The notes beneath the pieces are model-generated. The model saw nothing but the letters and a program-made list of their open reading frames with translations, was not told the DNA's origin and made no database searches. Below, piece after piece: positions 5,971 to 12,729 of a DNA stretch of 12,729 bases. Positions within the stretch are counted from its first letter, which is position 1. Each line of letters opens with the position of its first letter. The stretch spans positions 1 through 12,729 of the forward strand of contig JABZHC010000028.1 of assembly GCA_015259035.1 (NCBI GenBank). Direction: 5' to 3'. Made by a program: the position numbers and the translations under genes. The stretch comes from Atopobium sp. (GTDB lineage: Bacteria > Actinomycetota > Coriobacteriia > Coriobacteriales > Atopobiaceae).

Positions 5971-7014
5971 ATGGATATTATTTTCTCGCATGAAACTGCA
6001 CTACAAATCTGTGCACAACTTAAGATACGCGGAAATGAAGATGTTTTGTTGCAACGGACAACAAGGGATTTGCGCGCGACGTATTCAGCGTGTTCGACCG
6101 AGATATACGATGAAAAGCTTTGTTTTCTAAGGAAAGCATACGGCATTGTCTTGGGACAAACTACCCATGAACTATTAAGAAACAATTCAAAAACAAGATT
6201 TTGCGATGAGCGAGTATCTCACCAGTTCAAATGCCTTTTGCCGACAGGATTCCTTATTGATTTGGGTCAAAATATCTATTGTGTTGCGCCTCCCCTAGCT
6301 GTTTGCTTGCTCTCTAGGAATAAAAGTCCTCTTCATCAATTTGTGCTTGCGAATTTAATGATGGCTAGTTATGGTCATCTCCCAAACGGTGATCTCTGCG
6401 AATTTAATACGCCGTTATTGACTACGGACGAGCTCATATCTCTATTGAGCGCGCTCGATTCCTATTCACCTGGCTTACGAACAACACAACGAAATATGAA
6501 GTATTTCTTTTCTGATGCTGCCTCTCCCATGGAGGTTAAAATGGCGCTTAGATCAGCTCTTCCATATCGGGAAGGCGGGTTTAATCAAATGCCGCTTGCG
6601 CTGAATAAATCGTATCTAATAAAAGACCTGATAAACCCAAGGGTACAAGCAAAGGAACGAAAGCTTGATTTGCTATTCGGGAAGATGTCCAAATCAAATT
6701 TGTCTGGATTGAATTTAGTAGCTGTTGAATACAACGGTGCTTATCATGATGACTTCTACCAGCAAAGAAAAGATAATCAAAGAACAAATGAGTTGAATTC
6801 GGTGAGCATTAAAGAGTACTTTGTGAATACAGATATCTACAGAAACCAGCTTGCGATGCAAAATCTGTTCCTGAGCATTAAAAAGGACTTAGGTGATAGC
6901 AATCTGTACCGGATTAGACGAACGTTACGCCGGTATTCTCATGAGCAATTCATTTTGATGAATAAACTCGATTCAATATACAAATTTACGAATGAACTCA
7001 TATATAAATTTTAA
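5971..7014 (+). CDS. Solitary DUF559/PD-(D/E)XK nuclease-like protein
   Basis: This 347-residue protein appears to be a two-part protein of unknown role. Residues about 80-165 carry HQFKCLLPTGFLIDLGQNIY and PLLTTDELI, reminiscent of the middle region of AbiEi-like/DUF559 actinobacterial proteins. Residues 184-212 hold ASPMEVKMAL and GGFNQMPLALN. The C-terminal part has the order expected for a DUF559/Vsr-like PD-(D/E)XK core: D233 (KLDLLF), E253 in VEYNG, H259, and D268/R271. Nuclease activity is inferred from this pattern. ATG 5971 is preceded by AAGGAGG (5959-5965), an excellent ribosome binding site; in-frame codons upstream overlap the folA terminator. The gene is clearly more AT-rich than its neighbours and stands alone between two terminators, suggesting horizontal acquisition. 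It could act in DNA restriction, repair or phage defence; nothing nearby decides. Confidence 0.65.
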   Translation: MDIIFSHETALQICAQLKIRGNEDVLLQRTTRDLRATYSACSTEIYDEKLCFLRKAYGIVLGQTTHELLRNNSKTRFCDERVSHQFKCLLPTGFLIDLGQNIYCVAPPLAVCLLSRNKSPLHQFVLANLMMASYGHLPNGDLCEFNTPLLTTDELISLLSALDSYSPGLRTTQRNMKYFFSDAASPMEVKMALRSALPYREGGFNQMPLALNKSYLIKDLINPRVQAKERKLDLLFGKMSKSNLSGLNLVAVEYNGAYHDDFYQQRKDNQRTNELNSVSIKEYFVNTDIYRNQLAMQNLFLSIKKDLGDSNLYRIRRTLRRYSHEQFILMNKLDSIYKFTNELIYKF

Positions 7015-7239
7015 CTATCACTAAAATAACCTATGAGACAACACACCAATGTCGGATAATCTGCTAATTTCGATGCGAAAAGCACACCAAATGACGATAT
7101 TCTGCATCAAGTACTCATTTTTGAAGCAATGTATAGCCTTTTTTGACAGATTATGTGACATAGGTGTGTTTTGTGATTCTAGGGTCACGGTTTCAATCAA
7201 AACAGCTTATTGACTGATCAGACAACGAATTTTGTTAGC
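7015..7239. other. AT-rich non-coding spacer
   Basis: About 225 bases between the nuclease-like gene and the adhE terminator hold no supported gene. There is an imperfect palindrome TTGACTGATCAGACAA (7210-7225, one mismatched pair) and ACCTATG (7029-7035) mirrored by CATAGGT (7159-7165). TTGACA at 7143-7148 lacks a -10 box. It could be the remnant of an inserted segment that also brought the nuclease-like gene. Confidence 0.4.
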
Positions 7240-7282
7240 AAGAAAAAGAGCCGGTTACCTGGGTTTTAGGTAACCGGCTCTT
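7240..7282 (-). terminator. Intrinsic terminator of adhE
   Basis: A perfect 15-bp stem AAGAGCCGGTTACCT (7246-7260) / AGGTAACCGGCTCTT (7268-7282) encloses a 7-base loop. Read on the - strand the stem is followed by TTTTTCTT, a good U-tract; on the + strand it is followed by GCTTTGTG. It therefore terminates adhE, about 100 bases past its stop. Confidence 0.9.
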
Positions 7283-7310
7283 GCTTTGTGCTTTACGCAC
7301 TATGAGTCGG

Positions 7311-7382
7311 AAGCGGTGGACGCGCTCCGCGGTGGGAGCTCCGAGGCGGACGTGCTAGCGACGCGGCGTGCGGGTGCGAGAA
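7311..7382. repeat. GC-rich tract between adhE stop and its terminator
   Basis: This GC-rich stretch abuts the adhE stop codon. It shares the ordered words GCGGACGTG (7346-7354) and TGCGGGTG (7369-7376) with the tract after the Nudix gene and has the internal near-repeat CTCCGCGG / GCTCCGAGG. It lies between stop codon and terminator, so it is transcribed as the adhE 3' untranslated region. Confidence 0.5.
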
Positions 7383-10001
7383 TTAGTCCTCGTAGAAGCC
7401 TGGCTCACGACCGTAGTAAGCATCCAGATAGAGCTCACGAATCTCAGAGACAAGTGGATAGCGTGGGTTTGCGCCAGTGCACTGGTCATCGAATGCCTGC
7501 TCAGACATCTCGTCCAGGGTATCAAGGAAGTACTTCTCATCTACGCCGTAATCCTTGATGGTCTCCTTGACGCCAATGTATGCCTTGAGCTCCTCAATCT
7601 TCTTAACGAAGTTCTCAAAGACCTCACGGTCATCCTTACCGGTAACACCGCAGAAACGACCTGCCTCAGCATAACGTGCAAGAGTGTGTGGGTGATCGTA
7701 CTGTGGGAAAGTACCCATCTTTGTTGGGCGCTCAGCTGCGTTGTAGCGCATAACGCGAGTAAGGATAACTGCGTTTGCCCAACCGTGTGGAATGTGGTGG
7801 AAAGCGCCCAGCTTGTGAGCCATGGAGTGGTTGACACCCAGGAATGCGTTAGCAAATGCAAGGCCGCCCAGGCAAGAAGCGTTTGCCATGTGGTCGCGTG
7901 CCTCGACATCGTTTGGATTGTCGTAAGCACGTGGCAGATACTCAAAGACCAGCTTCATGCCGCGAAGAGCCATGCCATCTGTGTAGTCAGATGCCATCAT
8001 GGAAACAAATGCCTCGAGGCAGTGAGTAAGAACATCGATACCGGAAGCAGAGGTCAGACCCTTAGGCTGGCTCATCATGTTGTCGGTATCAACGATTGCC
8101 ATGTTAGGCAGCAACTCATAGTCTGCAAGTGGGTACTTAACGCCATTGTCAGCATCAGTGATGATGGCAAATGGAGTTACCTCGGAACCGGTACCAGAAG
8201 AGGTTGGGATTGCAACGAAGAATGCTTTGTTGCCCATCTTAGGATAGTTGTAAACACGCTTGCGGATATCCAAGAAGTCCGCTGCCATGTCCTCAAACTT
8301 CTCCTCTGGGTTCTCGTACATGGACCACATAATCTTACCTGCGTCCATAGCAGAACCACCGCCGATTGCGATGATGCAGTCTGGCTCGAAGGAGCGAATG
8401 CGAGCTACGCCCTCAAGGGCACACTGAAGGGTTGGATCTGGAGCAACATCCCAGAATGAAGAGTGAACAATACCCAGGGAATCCAGGGTCTCCTCGATAG
8501 TCTTGGTGAAGCCACTCTTGTAAAGGAACTGGTCTGTGACAATGAAGACGCGCTTCTTGTTATAGACCTCTTTAAGCTCACGGAGAGCAAGAGGCATGCA
8601 GCCCCTCTTGAAGTAGACCTTCTCAGGTACACGAAGCCAAAGCATATTCTCTTGCCTCTCTGCAACAGACTTGTAGTTAAGCAGGTGCTGTGGGCCAACG
8701 TTGCCGGAGACGGAGTTGCCGCCCCAGGTACCGCAGCCAAGGGTTAGGGATGGAGCCATCTTGAAGTTGTAGAGGTCTCCAATACCACCCTGAGAGGAAG
8801 GAGTGTTGATCAGGATACGGCAGGTCTTCATTGCCTCCTGATGCTTAGCAATCTTCTCTTTCTCGTTAATGTTGACGTAAAGAGAGCTGGTGTGACCGTA
8901 GCCACCATCAGCAACAAGACGCTCTGCCTTAGCAATTGCCTCGTCAAAAGTCTTTGCACGATACATGCCAAGAACTGGAGAGAGTTTCTCGTGAGCCATC
9001 TCTTCTGAAGGCTCAACAGAGGTTACCTCACCAATAAGAATCTTGGTCTTCTCTGGGACCTCGACACCGGCAGTCTTAGCGATGAAGTGAGCGGACTTAC
9101 CAACGATACCTGCGTTAACAGCTCCGTTAATGATGACAGTCTTGCGGACTGCATCGAGTTCCTTACCCTGGAGGAAGTAGCAACCGCGGTCTGCAAACTC
9201 CTTCTTAACCTGGTCATAGACGCTGTCGAGAACGGTAACGGACTGCTCAGAAGCGCAGATCATGCCGTTGTCGAAGGTCTTAGAGTGAATGATGGAGTTA
9301 ACTGCAAGCTTGATGTCTGCGGTGTCATCAATGATAGCTGGAGTGTTACCTGCACCAACACCCAGAGCTGGCTTACCAGAAGAATAAGCAGCGTTAACCA
9401 TGCCTGGACCACCGGTTGCCAGGATGATATCGGCGTTGCTCATAACTGCTGCGGTCAGGTCGATGGAAGGAACTGGAACCCAGTCGATAATACCCTTGGG
9501 GCAGCCGGCCTTCTCGGCAGCATCGCGAACAATGCGAGCTGCGGCAATAGTGCAGTCTTTTGCGCGTGGATGTGGGGAAATAATAATGGCGTTTCTTGTC
9601 TTCAGAGCAAGAAGTGTCTTAAAGATTGCAGTAGAAGTAGGGTTAGTGGTTGGAATAACTGCAGCTACGATACCCATTGGCTCGGCTACAACTCGATAAC
9701 CTGCAGCTGGATCGTCCTCTACAACACCACAAGTCTTCATGTCCTTGTACTTGTTGTAAATATACTCTGCTGCGTAATGGTTCTTGATAACCTTGTCTTC
9801 CATTACACCCATGCCAGTTTCTTCAACTGCCATGCGAGCAAGAGGGATACGATTTTTCTCGGCCGCAAGAGCAGCTTCATAGAAAATCTTATCGACCTGC
9901 TCTTGAGTGAATGTTGCAAACTCTGCCTGTGCCTCGCGCATCTCTTCGAGGCGCTTGAGCAAAGTATCAACATCCTCAATTTGAGTAGCCTTCTTTGCCA
10001 T
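7383..10001 (-). CDS. adhE: Bifunctional acetaldehyde-CoA / alcohol dehydrogenase
   Basis: AdhE reduces acetyl-CoA to acetaldehyde and then ethanol, oxidising two NADH, a key redox outlet in fermentation; the protein typically forms cytosolic spirosome filaments. At 872 residues it has the usual full length. The N-terminal aldehyde dehydrogenase half (about 1-440) shows IPTTNPTSTAIFK, TGGPGMV and the catalytic C249 in NGMICASEQ. The C-terminal iron-dependent alcohol dehydrogenase half (about 455-872) shows GGGSAMDAGK (547-556) and the four iron ligands D656, H660, H725 and H739, spaced as in E. coli AdhE (D653, H657, H723, H737). The start codon at 9999-10001 has GAAGGGGA a few bases upstream. 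It has its own promoter and terminator, so it is probably monocistronic despite being downstream of thrS. Confidence 0.97.
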   Translation of the reverse strand: MAKKATQIEDVDTLLKRLEEMREAQAEFATFTQEQVDKIFYEAALAAEKNRIPLARMAVEETGMGVMEDKVIKNHYAAEYIYNKYKDMKTCGVVEDDPAAGYRVVAEPMGIVAAVIPTTNPTSTAIFKTLLALKTRNAIIISPHPRAKDCTIAAARIVRDAAEKAGCPKGIIDWVPVPSIDLTAAVMSNADIILATGGPGMVNAAYSSGKPALGVGAGNTPAIIDDTADIKLAVNSIIHSKTFDNGMICASEQSVTVLDSVYDQVKKEFADRGCYFLQGKELDAVRKTVIINGAVNAGIVGKSAHFIAKTAGVEVPEKTKILIGEVTSVEPSEEMAHEKLSPVLGMYRAKTFDEAIAKAERLVADGGYGHTSSLYVNINEKEKIAKHQEAMKTCRILINTPSSQGGIGDLYNFKMAPSLTLGCGTWGGNSVSGNVGPQHLLNYKSVAERQENMLWLRVPEKVYFKRGCMPLALRELKEVYNKKRVFIVTDQFLYKSGFTKTIEETLDSLGIVHSSFWDVAPDPTLQCALEGVARIRSFEPDCIIAIGGGSAMDAGKIMWSMYENPEEKFEDMAADFLDIRKRVYNYPKMGNKAFFVAIPTSSGTGSEVTPFAIITDADNGVKYPLADYELLPNMAIVDTDNMMSQPKGLTSASGIDVLTHCLEAFVSMMASDYTDGMALRGMKLVFEYLPRAYDNPNDVEARDHMANASCLGGLAFANAFLGVNHSMAHKLGAFHHIPHGWANAVILTRVMRYNAAERPTKMGTFPQYDHPHTLARYAEAGRFCGVTGKDDREVFENFVKKIEELKAYIGVKETIKDYGVDEKYFLDTLDEMSEQAFDDQCTGANPRYPLVSEIRELYLDAYYGREPGFYED

Positions 10002-10025
10002 AAAATCCCCTTCTATTTAGGAACA

Positions 10026-10044
10026 TTGGTTCAAATTATACCAA
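10026..10044 (-). promoter_or_regulatory. adhE promoter with extended -10 and overlapping dyad
   Basis: Read on the - strand, TGGTATAAT is a perfect -10 hexamer (10035-10040) with an extended-10 TGN; no good -35 lies 17 bases upstream. Transcription would start near 10028, leaving a leader of about 27 bases. The dyad TTGGT-N9-ACCAA (10026-10030, 10040-10044) overlaps the -10 and start site, where a repressor could block RNA polymerase. It does not match the Rex consensus TTGTGAANNNNNNTTCACAA. Confidence 0.65.
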
Positions 10045-10068
10045 GGTATGCTAATCAAATGCTTACCG

Positions 10069-10896
10069 TTAACCGACTCTCTCAAAATTTATAATCTGCG
10101 TTCTGGCGTCTTCATCCGTTGCTGTAAATCTATGCCATTCACCTGGCGATTCTTTCCACGTGTAATCCACGTACGGGCCAAATCCACCCACCAGCTGCGA
10201 CGTTGCGCGCACAAAGCTCGGATCCGCTTTGAGGCCCGGATAGCGCACCGCCTCGACGCGCGGATGGCACGCCAGGTACGCGGCAACCACCTGCGCCGCG
10301 TCGCTCGCCGCGTGGCGAGAAACCCGGTGCGCTCGCAGCTCTTCCGCTCCCGTGGCAGAAATCGTCACACCCTCTGCAGGACATGCCTTGGCTTCAACCG
10401 CCTCTGCAACCCACGGTATGCAGCACTTCCGCATGCACACGACAATATATCCCGGCACCCGAGCGTCCTCGGCTACCGCAAGCTCTGCTCCCAGACGACA
10501 TGCGGGGCTGAATTCTGCACCAATCGCACGCACGTCTGCCACCAGCAGCTCTCCTGCTGCGGCTCTGCCTTTGATGTCGCACACCTCAACAGGCACGCCG
10601 GAAAGCGGCTCCACGACGGTTGCACCGCCTGCAGCCAGTGTAGCGAGAAGTTCGTCTACATAGAAAACAGGGACAAGCCGCGCACGGCCTGCCCCTGTCA
10701 TTTTTACGTATTCAGCTACAACGTCGGTTACGGTCTGCGTGACAACGTCGGTTACGGTCTGCGTGACGACGTCGGTTGTGGTTTGCGTAACGCCGTCGAT
10801 TGCGCCGACACTCTTCGTGCCACCTGCGCCATCCTGTGCGGTACCGCCCGTAACCCGTACTTTGTCTGAAACCCTATTAACCAACGCGCTCAGCAT
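10069..10896 (-). CDS. Truncated Cys/Met-metabolism PLP-enzyme relative, probably non-catalytic
   Basis: This 275-residue protein resembles the middle of cystathionine gamma-synthase/lyase-family enzymes. EPLSGVPVEVCDI (96-108) matches the usual E-S-P-x-N-P-x-x-x-V-x-D-I. LLVADVRAIGAEFSPACRLGAEL (117-139) matches the D-N-T-F-A-T-P-x-x-x-R-P-L-x-L-G-A-D stretch. HPRVEAVRYPGL (211-222) and GGFG (237-240) match the late conserved blocks. The S-A/L-T-K-Y/F-x-G-G-H segment with the PLP lysine reads AEDARVPGY here, so that lysine is missing. The N-terminal PLP-binding region and C-terminal ~100 residues are also absent. Residues 37-60 are a TDVVTQTV repeat. ATG 10896 overlaps the thrS end by 20 bases with a weak AAAGAGA; M66 (AEYVKM) is an alternative start. 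It may be a decaying gene or a repurposed fold. Confidence 0.55.
   Translation of the reverse strand: MLSALVNRVSDKVRVTGGTAQDGAGGTKSVGAIDGVTQTTTDVVTQTVTDVVTQTVTDVVAEYVKMTGAGRARLVPVFYVDELLATLAAGGATVVEPLSGVPVEVCDIKGRAAAGELLVADVRAIGAEFSPACRLGAELAVAEDARVPGYIVVCMRKCCIPWVAEAVEAKACPAEGVTISATGAEELRAHRVSRHAASDAAQVVAAYLACHPRVEAVRYPGLKADPSFVRATSQLVGGFGPYVDYTWKESPGEWHRFTATDEDARTQIINFERVG
10718..10789 (-). repeat. Three tandem 24-bp repeats encoding TDVVTQTV
   Basis: The first two units (10718-10741, 10742-10765) are identical and the third (10766-10789) differs at a few bases; a partial fourth trails off after 10790. The unit is a multiple of three, so it adds in-frame copies of TDVVTQTV to the N-terminal part of the PLP-enzyme-like protein. 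Identical units imply recent slippage expansion and make copy number likely to vary between strains. Confidence 0.85.
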
Positions 10897-12643
10897 TCTC
10901 TTTGACTACCTGAGCAATAAACTCGTCAAGCTCTGCAGTGTGAGTCTCGTTGGAGCGGTCGCGGACAGAAATGTTTCCTGCCTCAACCTCCTGCTCACCA
11001 AGGATGAGCATGTAAGGAACACGGTCAAGGGAACGAGCCTCACGAATCTTATAGCCGATCTTCTCGTCACGGTCGTCAACCTTAACGCGAATACCAGCGG
11101 CGGCAAGCTTATCGGCAACCTCATGAGCATAAGGACGAGACTTCTCGGAGACAGGAAGAACCTTGACCTGGCATGGGCTCAGCCAGACAGGGAACTTGCC
11201 TTCGTAGTTCTCGGTCAGAATACCAATGAAGCGCTCGAAGGAACCAAAGCCAGCGCGGTGAATCATGATTGGCTGCTTCTTGGTGCCATCGGAGTCAATG
11301 TACTCAAGCTGGAAATTGTGAGGCAGCTGGAAGTCAAGCTGGATGGTACCGCACTGCCAAGAACGGCCAAGGCAATCGGTCAGATGGAAGTCAATCTTAG
11401 GACCGTAGAAAGCGCCATCACCCTCATTGACCACGTACTCAATGCCCATAGACTCAAGTGCATCCTTAAGGCCCTGCTCGGCGCGCTCCCAATCCTCGTC
11501 AGAACCCATAGAATCCTCTGGGCGCGTAGAAAGCTCAACGCGGTATGGGAAGCCAAACTGTGCATAGTATGCGGTAATGAGGTGAGATGCATCCGTAACC
11601 TGCTCAGTAATCTGATCAGGGCGGATAAAGAGGTGCGCATCGTCCTGAGTAAACTCACGAACACGGAACAGACCGTGCAGAGCTCCCTTCATCTCGTAAC
11701 GGTGATCAAGACCAGCCTCAGCCAGCTTCATAGGAAGGTCCCTATAAGAACGTGGCTTGGACTTATAAATTAAGCAAGCACCTGGGCAGTTCATAGGCTT
11801 AATGGCAAAGTCCTCTTCATCTACCGTGGTGGTGTACATATTCTCTTTGTAGTGATCCCAGTGACCAGAAGTCTCCCAAAGGGAACGCGAGAGGATCAGT
11901 GGAGTCTGAACCTCCTGGTAACCAAAGCGAGCCTGCATCTCATGCCAGTAATCGGTCAGAGCGTTACGCAGAGCCATACCATTTGGAAGCCAGAATGGAG
12001 AGCCAGGACCAAAGTCGGACATCATGAAGAGCTCCATCTCGCGACCAATCTTCCTGTGGTCGCGCTTCTCGGCCTCTTCAATCATCTTGAGGTACTGAGC
12101 AAGCTCCTCTTTGGAACCAAACGCCACACCATAAATTCTGGTGAGCATCTTGTTGTTCTTATCGGCCTTCCAATAGGCGCCAGAGATGCTGGTCAGCTTG
12201 AAGGCCTTAACACCCTTGGTGTAAAGCATGTGAGGACCAACACACATGTCAACATATTCGCCCTGCTTGTAGAAGGTGATGTGTGCGTCAGGAGCAAGAT
12301 CGCCAATGTGCTCAACCTTATAAGACTCGCCGCGCTCCTTCATGTAAGCAACAGCCTCATCGCGAGGAAGCTCAAACGTCTCAATCTTGAGGTTCTCTTT
12401 GACGATCTTCTTCATCTCAGCCTCAATTGCTGGGAAATCGTCCTCGTTAACCTTGGTGTCTCCAAGATCAACGTCATAGTAGAAACCGTTTTCGGTTGCT
12501 GGACCATAGGCAAACTGTGCGTGAGGATACAGACGCTTCAAAGCCTGAGCAAGCAGATGAGCTGCATCGTGACGAATAACCTCAAGCTCTTCAGCTGGAT
12601 CGTTAATCTCGCCAACGTGGCCGTCGTTATATAAAACCTTCAT
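10877..12643 (-). CDS. thrS: Threonyl-tRNA synthetase lacking the TGS domain
   Basis: ThrRS charges tRNA-Thr with threonine. At 588 residues it is shorter than the E. coli enzyme (642). The sequence starts almost directly in the editing domain, with H25 and H29 (HDAAH) and C134/H138 (MCVGPH) of the serine-editing site. The class II core shows motif 1 (YQEVQTPLIL, 242-251), zinc ligands C286 (MNCPG), H337 (DDAHLF) and H462 (MIHRA), motif 2 (GLFRVREFTQDD) and motif 3 (GFGSFERFIGI). The anticodon-binding domain fills about 485-588. The roughly 48-residue offset against E. coli equals most of the N1/TGS domain. ATG 12643 has GAGGGG six bases upstream, and an in-frame TGA lies eight codons before it, so no TGS is hidden upstream. 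The end overlaps the start of the PLP-enzyme-like gene. Confidence 0.96.
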   Translation of the reverse strand: MKVLYNDGHVGEINDPAEELEVIRHDAAHLLAQALKRLYPHAQFAYGPATENGFYYDVDLGDTKVNEDDFPAIEAEMKKIVKENLKIETFELPRDEAVAYMKERGESYKVEHIGDLAPDAHITFYKQGEYVDMCVGPHMLYTKGVKAFKLTSISGAYWKADKNNKMLTRIYGVAFGSKEELAQYLKMIEEAEKRDHRKIGREMELFMMSDFGPGSPFWLPNGMALRNALTDYWHEMQARFGYQEVQTPLILSRSLWETSGHWDHYKENMYTTTVDEEDFAIKPMNCPGACLIYKSKPRSYRDLPMKLAEAGLDHRYEMKGALHGLFRVREFTQDDAHLFIRPDQITEQVTDASHLITAYYAQFGFPYRVELSTRPEDSMGSDEDWERAEQGLKDALESMGIEYVVNEGDGAFYGPKIDFHLTDCLGRSWQCGTIQLDFQLPHNFQLEYIDSDGTKKQPIMIHRAGFGSFERFIGILTENYEGKFPVWLSPCQVKVLPVSEKSRPYAHEVADKLAAAGIRVKVDDRDEKIGYKIREARSLDRVPYMLILGEQEVEAGNISVRDRSNETHTAELDEFIAQVVKENAERVG

Positions 12644-12729
12644 GTAAAACCCCTCAGAGGTAGATACTCATAGAAACAGGCACGGCGCCTACTCTGCTCA
12701 CACGGGAGCTTAGGAGCAGACGCCTACAT
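12644..12729 (-). promoter_or_regulatory. Structured leader of thrS, partly in window
   Basis: On the + strand coordinates, TCTGCTC (12693-12699) pairs with GAGCAGA (12714-12720), flanked on each side by a direct repeat CGCCTAC (12686-12692, 12721-12727). A second small hairpin AGGC-acggc-GCCT (12678-12690) lies nearer the start codon. Bacterial thrS genes are often controlled by leader RNAs. On the - strand AGAGTAGGCGCCGTG only loosely resembles the T-box core AGGGTGGNACCGCG, so a T-box is not claimed; the leader continues past the window. Confidence 0.35.

Noticed and set aside
7368..10094. Long + strand open frames (7368-8459 and 9087-10094) opposite adhE
   Set aside because: They lie wholly or mostly antisense to a full-length, motif-complete adhE, give Cys/Val/Asn-rich proteins with no recognisable domain, and lack good ribosome binding sites. 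They are typical shadows of strong codon bias on the other strand.
10718..10789. CRISPR-like array
   Set aside because: The 24-base units are directly adjacent with no spacers and lie in a reading frame.
10069..10896. Shared ERVG-TAA ending of thrS and the PLP-enzyme-like gene as evidence of a duplication
   Set aside because: The similarity is limited to about ten bases around GGTTAA and does not extend upstream; chance is enough to explain it.
10739..12634. Long + strand open frames (10739-11773 and 11852-12634) opposite thrS
   Set aside because: Antisense to a complete thrS with all catalytic motifs; the products are Leu/Val-rich with no family resemblance.
12670..12729. T-box riboswitch before thrS
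   Set aside because: The best match, AGAGTAGGCGCCGTG on the - strand, needs an insertion and several mismatches against AGGGTGGNACCGCG, and no specifier loop can be assigned in the visible part.

Overview
The window reads as ordinary chromosomal DNA of a Gram-positive, fermentative bacterium. The best guess is a member of the Coriobacteriia (Atopobium/Lancefieldella/Olsenella type). The guess rests on moderate GC content, strong GGAGG-type ribosome binding sites, a Bacillus-type ThyA next to a DHFR, a long AdhE, a bacterial acyl-ACP thioesterase, and a nuclease-like protein of a type I associate with this class. No 16S or other taxonomic marker is present, so this is inference.

Left part (1-5757), all on the + strand. 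It opens with the 3' part of a diacylglycerol/lipid kinase. A plausible promoter follows, then a tight cluster: an HD-domain phosphohydrolase, a CmpB-type membrane protein with an Ala/Gln-rich repeat tail, an acyl-ACP thioesterase and a Nudix hydrolase. A small one-helix membrane protein and the folate/thymidine pair thyA-folA come next. The pair is linked in metabolism: ThyA makes dTMP and dihydrofolate, and DHFR recycles the dihydrofolate. An intrinsic terminator closes the block.

Middle (about 5880-7310). A lone AT-rich gene encodes a 347-residue protein with a C-terminal PD-(D/E)XK/DUF559-like nuclease signature. It lies behind a cluster of TGACAG inverted repeats and looks like an accessory gene. 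About 230 bases of AT-rich non-coding DNA follow.

Right part (7240-12729), all on the - strand. The order of transcription is thrS (threonyl-tRNA synthetase without its TGS domain), then a truncated Cys/Met-metabolism PLP-enzyme relative that overlaps the end of thrS and lacks the catalytic lysine region, then adhE (aldehyde/alcohol dehydrogenase). adhE has its own extended -10 promoter and a perfect 15-bp terminator hairpin.

Two patterns run across the genes. An 11-base word, CGGGTTTCTCG, occurs four times, plus once with one mismatch, always in the sense orientation of local transcription. GC-rich, internally repetitive tracts sit directly after the stop codons of the Nudix gene, thyA and adhE. 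No tRNA, rRNA, CRISPR array, insertion sequence or complete known defence operon was found. The best candidates for something undescribed are the solitary nuclease-like gene, the repeated word and the degenerate PLP-enzyme gene.
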